This document shows, piece after piece, positions 1 to 8,007 of a DNA stretch of 64,000 bases. The translations under genes and the position numbers were made by a program. The notes below the pieces were generated by a model, which saw nothing but the letters and a program-made list of their open reading frames with translations, did not search any database and was not told the origin of the DNA. The stretch lies in the NCBI GenBank assembly GCA_964434865.1, contig CAYSWV010000016.1:16872-80871 (forward strand), in the 5' to 3' direction. This stretch comes from CAYSWV01 sp964434865. Its GTDB lineage: Bacteria; Cyanobacteriota; Cyanobacteriia; Thermostichales; Thermostichaceae. The first letter of the stretch is position 1. Every line of letters begins with the position of its first letter.

Positions 1-48
1 GTTTAACATACATTCAGATTATAAGGATCCACTAACGCTAGCCTGAGT

Positions 49-1776
49 CTACAAAATTCCATTCGATTGTGCATCGGTACTCGATCGCCGGATCTCCCCT
101 GCAACCAAATCCCCCAGCTTCTGCTCCACAGCCTGCGTATTGAAGTCTTGATCCGGATCTCGATCACAAATAGTCCATTGACGCCGAAAAAAACGAGCTA
201 GATCTTTTTCAGCTAGGGCCAGATAAATCGGTCGACCATGGGGGCAGGTGTGAGGATTGGTTGTGGTTTGCCAGGCATTCAGGAGTCGTTGCATTTGATC
301 CTGATTGAGCGGTGTACCATTTCTCAGGGCCGTTTGACAGGCTGCAGAGACCTTGGCTGCTTCTAGATCCTGGCAATAACTCAGTTCGATCAACGCGGCA
401 TAGCGATCAGCATCTGTATCCGTATCTGACCACAACACCAAGGGTAAGCGTCGAATCAGCCAAACATGAGGACCAAAGGGTTCTGGATCTAAGGCTATAG
501 CTTGCAGATGCTGTACCTGTAGCGGTGTGAGATCCTTGAGTAAAATCGGCTCGGGCAAATCCACCATAGCCCATTGCTGACACAACTGTTCGTAACGGAT
601 CCGTTCATGAGCAACATGTTGTTCAACCAACCAGAGGCCGGCGCTATGTTCAGCTAGAATGTAAGTGTTTTGTAATTGAGCTAAGGCTTTTAGTGGCGTG
701 GTGGCCTTTGAATCTGATCTGACTGCAGGCTGAGTTTGATAAACTTGCTTCTTTTCACTCGCTTTGATCAGGCTAATGGTGCGGGAGGTTGGAGTGCCTA
801 CGGCTGTCGCCAATGTTGTATCAATTAAGTCTTGAAGGATCTCTTGATGGTGCTCAGACTCTTGCAAATATAGCTCTAGTTTAGCAGGATGACGATTCCA
901 ATCCACGGCCTCGGGCTGAAGATGAAGATGAGCAATACAGAGAGGATATCGATGGCGAGGTAGGCGTTGATAAAATGCTTTTTGAATAGTTTGAATCAGA
1001 TCGGGTTGATGCACAAATCGATGATTAACAGCGACTCGGATCCAATCGGGTCGGGAGCGATGACACCGATCAGGTAATCCTAGGATGATCTCAATACCTT
1101 GATGTTGATGGTAGCGTAAATCACTCAGATCGACAGTGGGTAGCATTTGTACGACTAGATTCAAGGCTGAGTCTGAAGACCAATAGGTTAAGTGAGGTTT
1201 ACGATCAACGATCAGTTTCCACGTAATCTGGGGATGCGCTAAGGCTGCACATTGAACTACATCCACCACATCACGCAGTTTTTTGACTTTAGATCGTAAA
1301 GCTGATCGCCGCGAAGACCAATTGTAGAACAGGTTTCTGATGGTGACAATGGTGCCTTGCCTCAAGGCCGCCGGGTCCCGTGTTTGTATCTGCCCCCTCT
1401 CATCATAGGTAGCTATCCAGCCGTGCGGATCTGGTAAAGCATACGATTGAATTTGAAGCTGGCTCATTTGGGCCAAACTGTGTAAGGCTTCACCTCGAAA
1501 GCCTAACGTCGTGATGTGAAAAGGTTGAGTATAGGCGAGTTTGCTGGTGGTATGGGGAGTTGCGGCAGCGGCTAGATCATCACCCAAAATCCCCTGACCA
1601 TTATCTGTGATGCGGATCTGCCATTGATCGAACCAAAGTTCAATTGTGATCTGAGTCGCCTGAGCATCAATCGCATTATCAATTAACTCTCTAACTGCAG
1701 CAGCCATTGAGTCAACCACTGCTCCAGCCGCCATCAGGCTAACAACATCAGGTGAAATCGGTTTAATATGGGGCAT
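49..1776 (-). CDS. mutL: DNA mismatch repair protein MutL
   Basis: 575 residues. MutL is the GHKL ATPase that couples MutS mismatch recognition to strand incision. The N-terminal ATPase motifs are visible: ELIDNAIDA (about residue 30), DNGQGI, TSKL and GFRGEALHSL. The C-terminal dimerisation/endonuclease part carries EQHVAHERIRYE, ACQTALRNGTPL and CPHGRPIYLAL, matching the metal-binding endonuclease motifs of MutL from bacteria without MutH. The first residue of the DQHA(x)2E(x)4E motif is Glu rather than Asp; I believe this substitution is common in cyanobacteria. The ATG start is followed directly by the conserved N-terminus (IKPISPDVV), so the start is well supported. It appears to be transcribed alone. 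Confidence 0.96.
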   Translation of the reverse strand: MPHIKPISPDVVSLMAAGAVVDSMAAAVRELIDNAIDAQATQITIELWFDQWQIRITDNGQGILGDDLAAAATPHTTSKLAYTQPFHITTLGFRGEALHSLAQMSQLQIQSYALPDPHGWIATYDERGQIQTRDPAALRQGTIVTIRNLFYNWSSRRSALRSKVKKLRDVVDVVQCAALAHPQITWKLIVDRKPHLTYWSSDSALNLVVQMLPTVDLSDLRYHQHQGIEIILGLPDRCHRSRPDWIRVAVNHRFVHQPDLIQTIQKAFYQRLPRHRYPLCIAHLHLQPEAVDWNRHPAKLELYLQESEHHQEILQDLIDTTLATAVGTPTSRTISLIKASEKKQVYQTQPAVRSDSKATTPLKALAQLQNTYILAEHSAGLWLVEQHVAHERIRYEQLCQQWAMVDLPEPILLKDLTPLQVQHLQAIALDPEPFGPHVWLIRRLPLVLWSDTDTDADRYAALIELSYCQDLEAAKVSAACQTALRNGTPLNQDQMQRLLNAWQTTTNPHTCPHGRPIYLALAEKDLARFFRRQWTICDRDPDQDFNTQAVEQKLGDLVAGEIRRSSTDAQSNGIL

Positions 1777-1830
1777 AGACTAGATCAGATCTAACTCAAT
1801 TCCGACAAGTTTTGAGGGCTGAAACCTTGT

Positions 1831-1872
1831 GTCAAAAGAGGCGTTATCAAAAGAGACGTTGTCAAATGATAG
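1831..1872. repeat. Imperfect tandem repeat, period 15
   Basis: Units 1831-1845 and 1846-1860 share the core tcaaaagag-cgtt with two substitutions. A third, shorter unit follows from 1861. Confidence 0.75.
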
Positions 1873-2112
1873 CTCTTAAGCCTGCTAGCTTGTCCATGCC
1901 AGCTTGTCCATAATAGGAGGTCAGATCACCGCACTCAATTCATCGTGGAGATTGCAGGTACTCATATGCGGCTCAATCACGGAGTTAGAACCACAAGCTT
2001 CTATTTTAAAGGCTTTGACTAATTTATTCCTTTTTTCAAGTTTTACAGCTATCGATCAGTCTACCTCAAACTTGAATTCACAGATAAGATGACCCTAGAT
2101 CCTTATCCTTAC

Positions 2113-2142
2113 CTTATTGCTAACGGACTTATTGCTAACAGA
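2113..2142. repeat. Imperfect tandem repeat, period 15
   Basis: Two units (2113-2127 and 2128-2142) share cttattgctaac and differ by one base. The second copy ends two bases before the recN ATG, so it occupies the position where a ribosome-binding site would lie; no Shine-Dalgarno is visible. Confidence 0.8.
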
Positions 2143-2144
2143 CC

Positions 2145-3830
2145 ATGCTGAAACTACTACGGATCGAGAATTTTGCTTTGATTGACAAGCTGGAGCTGGA
2201 ATTTGGCTCAGGATTGAATGTCTTAACTGGTGAAACAGGAGCGGGCAAATCGATTATTCTAGATGCGCTTGATGCAGCTTTGGGTGGTTCAGCCTCCAAA
2301 AAACTGATCCGGACAGGAGCCAAAAAAGCTTTAATTGAAGCCGTCTTTTTAACTACACCTTTACTTCAAACCTGGTTGAATGACCAAGAGATTGATCCCC
2401 TGGAAGAGGGTATTGTTTGTAGCCGTGAAATCTCTGGTCGCTCCAGTCGATCTCGGGTTAACGGTATTTTAATGAATAAGCAACAAATGCAGACGTTTCG
2501 CACTAAGCTTGTGGAAATCACAGCCCAAGGTCAGACCGTGCAACTTCAAGATCCCTTGACCCAACGGCGCTGGCTCGATAGCTTCAGTGGATCCAAGCTC
2601 CTCAAGATCCGGCAAAAGGTCCAATCCCACTATCAAGTCTGGCATGCTGCCAAAACTCAGCTAGAAACTTATCAGCGGAATCAACAAAATCGATTACAGC
2701 GATTAGATATTCTAGAATTTCAAGCCCAAGAATTAAATGCTTTAAACTTAGGGGATCCCAACGAATTTAAAACTCTAGAACGGGAGCGAGATCGACTAGC
2801 GCATAGTGTAGATCTACAAAAGCAAAGCTTTGAGGTTTACCAGTTGCTCTACCAAAGTGAAGGGGACAAACCCGCCGTTGCCGATCTACTGGGTGAAGCC
2901 GAACACATTGTTCAAGATATGGCCGAACTGGATCCAGAGTTACAGTCTATTGCCGAGATGGTAAGCAGCGCTTTGATTCAGGCCGAAGAAGCCGGTCGGC
3001 TCCTATATGACTATGGTGAAACTTTAGACAGTGATCCCAACCGACTGAACAAGATTGAACGTCGGATTACTAAACTCAAACAAGCCTGCCGCAAGTATGG
3101 TCCAACGTTAGCTGATGTTATTAATCACACCACAAAAGTCAATGATGAATTGGATCAACTCAAAGGTGACAGCTCAAGTTTAGAAGAGCTAGAAACTCAA
3201 GAAAAGACCCGCCGAAAAACCTTAGAAGCGGCTTGTGCTGAATTAACTCAACTCCGACAAGAGGCAGCTAGCAAACTCGAAAAGAACTTAGTGACTGAAT
3301 TAAAGCCACTGGGTATGAACCGAGTCCGATTTCAAGTTGAGATCCAATCAGGGTCTCTATCAGCTGAGGGCTGGGATCAAATCACCTATCTCTTTAGCCC
3401 GAACCCCGGTGAACCGCTGCAATCTTTATCAGCAACGGCATCTGGGGGTGAAATGAGCCGTTTTTTACTGGCGATGAAGGCGGTATTCTCGCAAGTGGAT
3501 CCAGTCGCAACCATGGTCTTTGACGAGATTGATGCTGGCGTCTCTGGTAAGATGGCCCAAGCAATTGCACAAAAGCTCATCACCATTGGTCGTGATCATC
3601 AAATTCTCTGTGTAACTCACCAACCCTTGATCGCCGCCATGGCCGATTATCATATTCGAGTCCGCAAAGAAGTGAAGCAAGACCGAACCCTAGTTCAAGT
3701 GGATGCTCTTTCTGATCTAGAACGCCGAGATGAGCTGGCTCAGTTGACAGCCGGACATTCCGCCCAAGAGGCCATTGGGTTTGTAGAATCCTTATTAGCT
3801 CAAGCTCATCAACTGCGAGAGGCCCGTTAA
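2145..3830 (+). CDS. recN: DNA repair protein RecN
   Basis: 561 residues, the normal length for RecN, an SMC-like ATPase acting in double-strand-break repair. Walker A is GETGAGKS near residue 30. The centre (about 155-390) is coiled coil. The C-terminal half has the signature ATASGGEMSRFLLAMK, Walker B MVFDEIDAGVSG and the H-loop region ILCVTHQPLIAAMAD, all as expected. It is divergent from mutL, which groups two repair genes around one intergenic region. The start is an ATG, and the protein opens with the typical MLKLLRIENFALID. It converges on ccs1 with only 16 bases between the stops. Confidence 0.97.
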   Translation: MLKLLRIENFALIDKLELEFGSGLNVLTGETGAGKSIILDALDAALGGSASKKLIRTGAKKALIEAVFLTTPLLQTWLNDQEIDPLEEGIVCSREISGRSSRSRVNGILMNKQQMQTFRTKLVEITAQGQTVQLQDPLTQRRWLDSFSGSKLLKIRQKVQSHYQVWHAAKTQLETYQRNQQNRLQRLDILEFQAQELNALNLGDPNEFKTLERERDRLAHSVDLQKQSFEVYQLLYQSEGDKPAVADLLGEAEHIVQDMAELDPELQSIAEMVSSALIQAEEAGRLLYDYGETLDSDPNRLNKIERRITKLKQACRKYGPTLADVINHTTKVNDELDQLKGDSSSLEELETQEKTRRKTLEAACAELTQLRQEAASKLEKNLVTELKPLGMNRVRFQVEIQSGSLSAEGWDQITYLFSPNPGEPLQSLSATASGGEMSRFLLAMKAVFSQVDPVATMVFDEIDAGVSGKMAQAIAQKLITIGRDHQILCVTHQPLIAAMADYHIRVRKEVKQDRTLVQVDALSDLERRDELAQLTAGHSAQEAIGFVESLLAQAHQLREAR

Positions 3831-3846
3831 GTTGCCCCCACGTTGC

Positions 3847-5232
3847 TTACAGTTCCATCGGCTCAGGCGTTGCATCAGTGTAGACTGTTGTCTCTAGATC
3901 ACGAGCTGAATCACTAGGATCACTGTGCTGTAGGACTTCTAAAATCTGGAAAAATTCTCGTTCAAACGTTACCATCGCTCGATTCGTTTTGCCTCCCAGG
4001 TAAAGGCCATCGGCTGTCTCCAGCGCCCACAGCTGACTATGGCTGACATAGCTCATCAGAACGCCCAGCATTAACAATCCAAATCCGGCATAAACCAGAG
4101 GAATACCTGGATCTGACTTAATTTGTAGGCCCGTACTGCCAATCACATCATCGAGATAGAGGGTCATCTGGTCATTTAGATCTAAACTCATACCTGTGCG
4201 CACCGATCCCACCAGTTTACCGTCTTCGCCATAGATCAAAGAAGTGCCCTGAAGATCAGGAATGAGCATAGTCACCCCCGCTGAAAAATCAGGTTTAGTA
4301 GGGATGAAGGCTCCCCACAGCTTATTACCAGTTTCCGAGGGCAATGTCGTTGCTGGAATTTGAAAGACTGGACTATTATTCACACGAACTTTAACCGAAT
4401 CAATGGTCCAATCGGCTTGATACAGGGTCACCCCGCCATAGCTCATCGGCTCGTTGACAAAAATGGTCTTCCGTTTAACTTCTTCCCCTTGATCAACGAT
4501 AGATAGATCAGAGTAAAACTGTTTGACCCGACCTTCCGGTGCATAATCAATCCAAAATCGGTTGACATTGATGGTCCAATCTGGAATCCGTGAGCGTGAC
4601 CAGGGTCCAGCGGCAGTAATCAGTTGAATAGGACGACTCGATCCATCAGGAATTAACTCTTGAGCTTTAAACCCAGCCAATAAGCCCCAAATGGCCCCAG
4701 CCAAGATCAGCAACATACTGGCATGCACAACAATGGGCCCAATTTTGCCCATGATGCCTTTACGAGCATAGAGCTTCCCCCCCTCAGTAAAAACCACATA
4801 GCCCCGATTCTTCAAGTCAGGAATGAGTTGTCCCTGTGAGGCCGAGGCGAGAAAGCTACTTAAAGACAATTTTTCGAAAGAGCGGGGTTTAGTGTAATAA
4901 CTCCAGCGGCGCGCCACTTTCAGCATGGGCCACTGCCGAGTCATGGTGCAAGCTGCCAAACTGGATCCAAATAAAATCAAGATCGACAAAAACCACGGGG
5001 TACGGTAGACCTCATTCAGTCCTAGAGCCAGAATTACTTTCCAAGACAGAAACCCGAATAGAGCTGGATCCTCAGGATAATTTTGTTGGTAAAACCCGAT
5101 CGATTCATCCTGCTCAATCACAGTCCCCAACGTGCTGGTGAGAGCAATCGTCAACAACAGTCCAATCGCAAGCTTGAGATCAGCCAGCAGGGGCAATAAT
5201 TCATGTCGAAAGTAACGCTTTACCCAGTTCAT
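3847..5232 (-). CDS. ccs1: Cytochrome c biogenesis protein Ccs1/ResB
   Basis: 461 residues. Ccs1 (ResB) works with CcsA (ResC) in system II cytochrome c maturation, keeping apocytochrome thiols reduced and delivering haem on the lumenal/periplasmic side. Three N-terminal membrane segments are visible (about residues 15-35, 75-95 and 165-185), followed by a large soluble domain and a last membrane segment near 385-405, as in the family. The text LLPLLADLKLAIGLLL and FVNEPMSYGGVTLYQADW is typical. Start ATG at 5232. The next genes downstream in the same direction of reading come from the other side (5295-6990), and these also look redox-related. No ccsA is seen in the window. Confidence 0.94.
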   Translation of the reverse strand: MNWVKRYFRHELLPLLADLKLAIGLLLTIALTSTLGTVIEQDESIGFYQQNYPEDPALFGFLSWKVILALGLNEVYRTPWFLSILILFGSSLAACTMTRQWPMLKVARRWSYYTKPRSFEKLSLSSFLASASQGQLIPDLKNRGYVVFTEGGKLYARKGIMGKIGPIVVHASMLLILAGAIWGLLAGFKAQELIPDGSSRPIQLITAAGPWSRSRIPDWTINVNRFWIDYAPEGRVKQFYSDLSIVDQGEEVKRKTIFVNEPMSYGGVTLYQADWTIDSVKVRVNNSPVFQIPATTLPSETGNKLWGAFIPTKPDFSAGVTMLIPDLQGTSLIYGEDGKLVGSVRTGMSLDLNDQMTLYLDDVIGSTGLQIKSDPGIPLVYAGFGLLMLGVLMSYVSHSQLWALETADGLYLGGKTNRAMVTFEREFFQILEVLQHSDPSDSARDLETTVYTDATPEPMEL

Positions 5233-5294
5233 AGCAACCTGTTAACTGTTTTTGCGAGATCTTAACCTATCCCAACCGTTTACCCAAGCATTGA

Positions 5295-5729
5295 TTACCG
5301 CCCAACAGTCACGTCGTAGCTTAAAGAAAACGGACTAAAATCAGCCTCAGGTTTGGGTTGCCCCGAAATTTCAAGGCGATAAGAGCCTGGGTCTGGAAAA
5401 ATCACTTCAGCACTTGGGATACCTTGGTAACGTTCGGCATCAATAGCAGTCAGATCTGGTGTCAGGATGGGTTTTGAGCTAGCCTGCTGATACACAGCAA
5501 GTTGGCAGTCACATTGATCTAATGGGATCACAGTTCCGCCCTTACGGGTGAGAGCAAACCATACCTGAGCCGGAGCCCCTGCTTTAGGATTATGGTCAGG
5601 CTCTAAATGAAAGGTGGCGGCAACATCTGCAGCCGTTTTAACCGTGTGGGCCTTAACGGGGATGGCAAGACTCGTGAGAATCAAGAGTAGGCTCCAATGA
5701 TTCCGATGCTTGATTCGGTTGATCCACAT
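5295..5729 (-). CDS. Small exported protein, FixH/YtkA-like
   Basis: 144 residues. The N-terminus is a signal peptide (hydrophobic SLLLILTSLAIPV, likely cleavage after VKA near residue 27). The mature part reads like a beta-sandwich of the FixH/YtkA type: HLEPDHNPKAGAPAQVWFAL at the start and DPGSYRLEISG near the end. A CDC motif (QCDCQLAVY) could bind metal or form a disulfide. The first 77 bases overlap the end of the upstream SafE-like gene in another frame, so the two are almost certainly co-translated. A later start would remove the signal peptide, which is why the overlapping ATG is preferred. A role in copper or haem-protein assembly is inference from family and neighbour. Confidence 0.7.
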   Translation of the reverse strand: MWINRIKHRNHWSLLLILTSLAIPVKAHTVKTAADVAATFHLEPDHNPKAGAPAQVWFALTRKGGTVIPLDQCDCQLAVYQQASSKPILTPDLTAIDAERYQGIPSAEVIFPDPGSYRLEISGQPKPEADFSPFSLSYDVTVGR

Positions 5730-6990
5730 AGTTAGCTGATTGACCTAGAGTTGACTGAGCTTTAGTCAATTTAGCCTTAGAAGGAGCTGTATACCAGGAT
5801 CCGAGCGATAGCAGTGACCAGACCCATCGCTGCCGAGCTAACAAGATTAATCCGACACTTATGATCAATATCCCTGCAGCCCCATGATTAGCTGGTGTTA
5901 ACGCTAACCCACCCCAGTAATGTGATCCAATCAAACAGGTATGAATCGTGACACAAATCAAGGCTGGCACGGTTAACAAATGGATCTGACGCCAGCGAGA
6001 TCCCAGCCGAATCACAGCTTGATCAAAGCTAGTTAAAGCCGCCGGCATCATCAAAGCAAGGGCCGTAAATCCTAACCAAATAGCAACTTGATGGGTGGGC
6101 AGTAGAAAGTCTAACGCTGACAGATCCCAGTTAAAGGTATGGTCAAGGCTATGCCCCATATGAATGACCCCTAAACTAAAAGCACCGACCCCTAACGCCC
6201 GCCGATAAGTCAACAACCCTGACCAGATCCGACTCAGAGGCCGAGCCATTAAGGCCAGCATTAGACCTAAAAGAGCTAAATGCCCTGTATAGTCCACCAT
6301 GGCATCAGTACGGAGTAAGGTTAAGCTGCCAATCGCTAGCGTAATCCAGCCGCCCGCCCGAAACAATTGGCTCCGCCGATCAGCACTCAGCAGGCCCATA
6401 AAAGCCCCGATCCCGATCATCGTAGGACATGTGCCGATCCCAAAAGCCATCATGGTGATCAAGCCCCCCCAGAGATGACCCGTCTCAGCAGCCTTGAGTT
6501 GGGCCGCATATAAAAAGCCACAGGGAATCAGCCCCCAGATCAAGCCCAATAGCAGGGGTGTCCACCCTGATTGACTTTGGGCCAGCTGTGCCATAGATTT
6601 GCTCAAACGCGAGTGCAACCCAATTTGAAGGATTGGATGTAACAAAGGAATGCGGGGTAATACCTTGGGATTAAGTTGGAGCAGACCCATCCAGATCAAC
6701 ATCAAACCTGTAACGATGCTCATGCTTTGTCGGAGGGCACTGCCGATTCCAGCAATTTGGCCCCCTGCAATCAGCACCGATCCTAAAGCCCCAATACCAG
6801 CTCCAATCAAGGCATAGCTGATGAGGCGACCCAAATTTAACAACAATTGAAATCGCAATTTTGCTTGCCAGGTTTGAGCTTGATGGGATAGAGAAAAGGC
6901 TGTTGCTAGGGGACCACACATACTGGCACAATGCCCAAAACTGCCCAGAAACCCTAAAGTAGATATCAATAAGAGATCAGCTGCCAACAT
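5653..6990 (-). CDS. SafE/UreH-type membrane protein fused to a ferric-reductase-like domain
   Basis: 445 residues with about 11 hydrophobic segments. Residues 1-235 match the UreH/DsbD-like transmembrane family (COG2836 type): the opening STLGFLGSFGHCASMCGPLA contains the conserved GHCxxMCG, and GLIWGLIPCGFLYAA carries the second proline-cysteine motif. Residues 255-400 add further membrane spans with histidines (VIHMGHSLDHTF, WRQIHLLTVPALICVTIH, SHYWGG) that look like the haem-binding core of ferric-reductase/MsrQ-like proteins. COG2836 proteins alone are about 220-240 residues, so this is a fusion or long variant. The pair with the FixH-like protein suggests thiol, metal or haem handling at the membrane. 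Start ATG at 6990. Confidence 0.75.
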   Translation of the reverse strand: MLAADLLLISTLGFLGSFGHCASMCGPLATAFSLSHQAQTWQAKLRFQLLLNLGRLISYALIGAGIGALGSVLIAGGQIAGIGSALRQSMSIVTGLMLIWMGLLQLNPKVLPRIPLLHPILQIGLHSRLSKSMAQLAQSQSGWTPLLLGLIWGLIPCGFLYAAQLKAAETGHLWGGLITMMAFGIGTCPTMIGIGAFMGLLSADRRSQLFRAGGWITLAIGSLTLLRTDAMVDYTGHLALLGLMLALMARPLSRIWSGLLTYRRALGVGAFSLGVIHMGHSLDHTFNWDLSALDFLLPTHQVAIWLGFTALALMMPAALTSFDQAVIRLGSRWRQIHLLTVPALICVTIHTCLIGSHYWGGLALTPANHGAAGILIISVGLILLARQRWVWSLLSLGSWYTAPSKAKLTKAQSTLGQSANYVDQPNQASESLEPTLDSHESCHPR

Positions 6991-7085
6991 AGGTTCTGTT
7001 TAGCTGCACGTTGTCATCGCTTTAGTCTATGGAGCAGCCTATCATAACTGGATATACTAGCTGTTTTGATCAAAAGGTGATCCTC

Positions 7086-7553
7086 ATGAAACGGCTTGCT
7101 GGGATCGGACTCAAGGCAGCTCTCATATCGTTAATCCCGATGGTGGGGTTCTCTTCAAGAGCCACCGCTCAATGGGTCGCAGTTTGTTCAGTCACTCAAC
7201 AAAAGCCAGAACCTGGAGTTATCACTGAAGGGGTTTATACCCTAACTGATCCAGATCTAATCTATGTGAGCTGGATGATCTTAGGGGCCCAAACGGGTGA
7301 CGCAATTGAAGCCAACTTTATTACTGTAGAAGGGTCGGTAGTAGAAGCGGGGGGAGCAGAAGTTTACCAAAACTACACCATCGGCACGACATCGATTGAA
7401 GCTCCTGACGGATCAGACAATAGCGGCGTTTGGGGCGATTTTAGTTTAGAGCGTCCTGAGATAGGATGGCCAGTGGGCCAGTACCGAACCGAGATTCAAC
7501 TTAGAGGGCAAACGGTGACTAGCTGTCCCTTTGAAATTGTCAGTACCTCCTAA
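7086..7553 (+). CDS. Exported protein of unknown function
   Basis: 155 residues from the ATG at 7086. That start is chosen because a good Shine-Dalgarno (aaggtga, 7074-7080) lies just upstream; a longer frame to 7029 has no such site. Residues 1-32 form a signal peptide ending RATAQ. The mature protein is acidic, rich in beta-type sequence, and has two cysteines (AVCSVTQQ and TSCPFEIVS) that could pair. I do not recognise the family. It is flanked by a 454-base gene-free stretch and is divergent from the SafE-like gene. Confidence 0.65.
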   Translation: MKRLAGIGLKAALISLIPMVGFSSRATAQWVAVCSVTQQKPEPGVITEGVYTLTDPDLIYVSWMILGAQTGDAIEANFITVEGSVVEAGGAEVYQNYTIGTTSIEAPDGSDNSGVWGDFSLERPEIGWPVGQYRTEIQLRGQTVTSCPFEIVSTS

Positions 7554-7680
7554 TCCGCTACTAGGCCAAAATACAAGAGAAAACACTCATTCTTGAAGCC
7601 CAGCCTGTTTGATCACAAGGTTTGTCTATGTTGTTACGCTTAGGATTACACTCCGCTAGACAGCTCTTGGATCTATGATG

Positions 7681-7706
7681 AGTGACTTAGATAAGTGATT
7701 TAGATC
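7681..7706. repeat. Tandem repeat, period 13
   Basis: Units agtgacttagata and agtgatttagatc differ at two positions. Confidence 0.75.
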
Positions 7707-7732
7707 CTGGTGAGCAGCCAAAGGTCCCATTT

Positions 7733-7771
7733 GACTTGCCAATCTAACTTGCCAATCTGACTTGCTAATCT
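7733..7771. repeat. Tandem repeat, period 13, three units
   Basis: gacttgccaatct, aacttgccaatct and gacttgctaatct follow each other without spacer, and a partial fourth unit (gact) follows. Confidence 0.85.
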
Positions 7772-8007
7772 GACTGATGGCGTTACCTAGTCATCTCTAC
7801 CCAGGTTCTTACACTCCGAACATTGACATCCTTCTAAGTTGCCCCGCAAAATAAGAGCAACTACGAAAAATAAGAATATTTGGTAAGCCTTTGCCCCTAG
7901 CTTTTGTCTCTTGAGTCCAAACTTGAGGGGGCTAAAGCGTATAGGCTGAACTTATTTCAGTAACTCGGGCCTTATTGCATTGAGAAGCTATTAGGAGATC
8001 TACTTTA

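Larger units (their letters stand above)
1777..2144. other. Intergenic region between divergent mutL and recN
   Basis: 368 bases without a convincing gene; a 62-codon plus-strand frame at 1904-2092 has no recognisable features. The stretch holds three short imperfect tandem duplications: period 15 at 1831-1872, period 14 at 1885-1912 and period 15 at 2113-2142, the last ending just before the recN start codon. Promoters for both genes must lie here, but I see no strong consensus. Confidence 0.6.
7554..8007. other. Intergenic region with two tandem-repeat clusters
   Basis: 454 bases with no gene seen. Period-13 duplications occur at 7681-7706 (two units) and 7733-7771 (three units). The last 30 bases hold a plausible Shine-Dalgarno (taggag, about 7992-7997) for the next gene. 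Confidence 0.6.

Noticed and set aside
1904..2092. A 62-codon plus-strand frame between mutL and recN
   Set aside because: No ribosome-binding site, no recognisable domain, and the surrounding DNA consists partly of tandem duplications.
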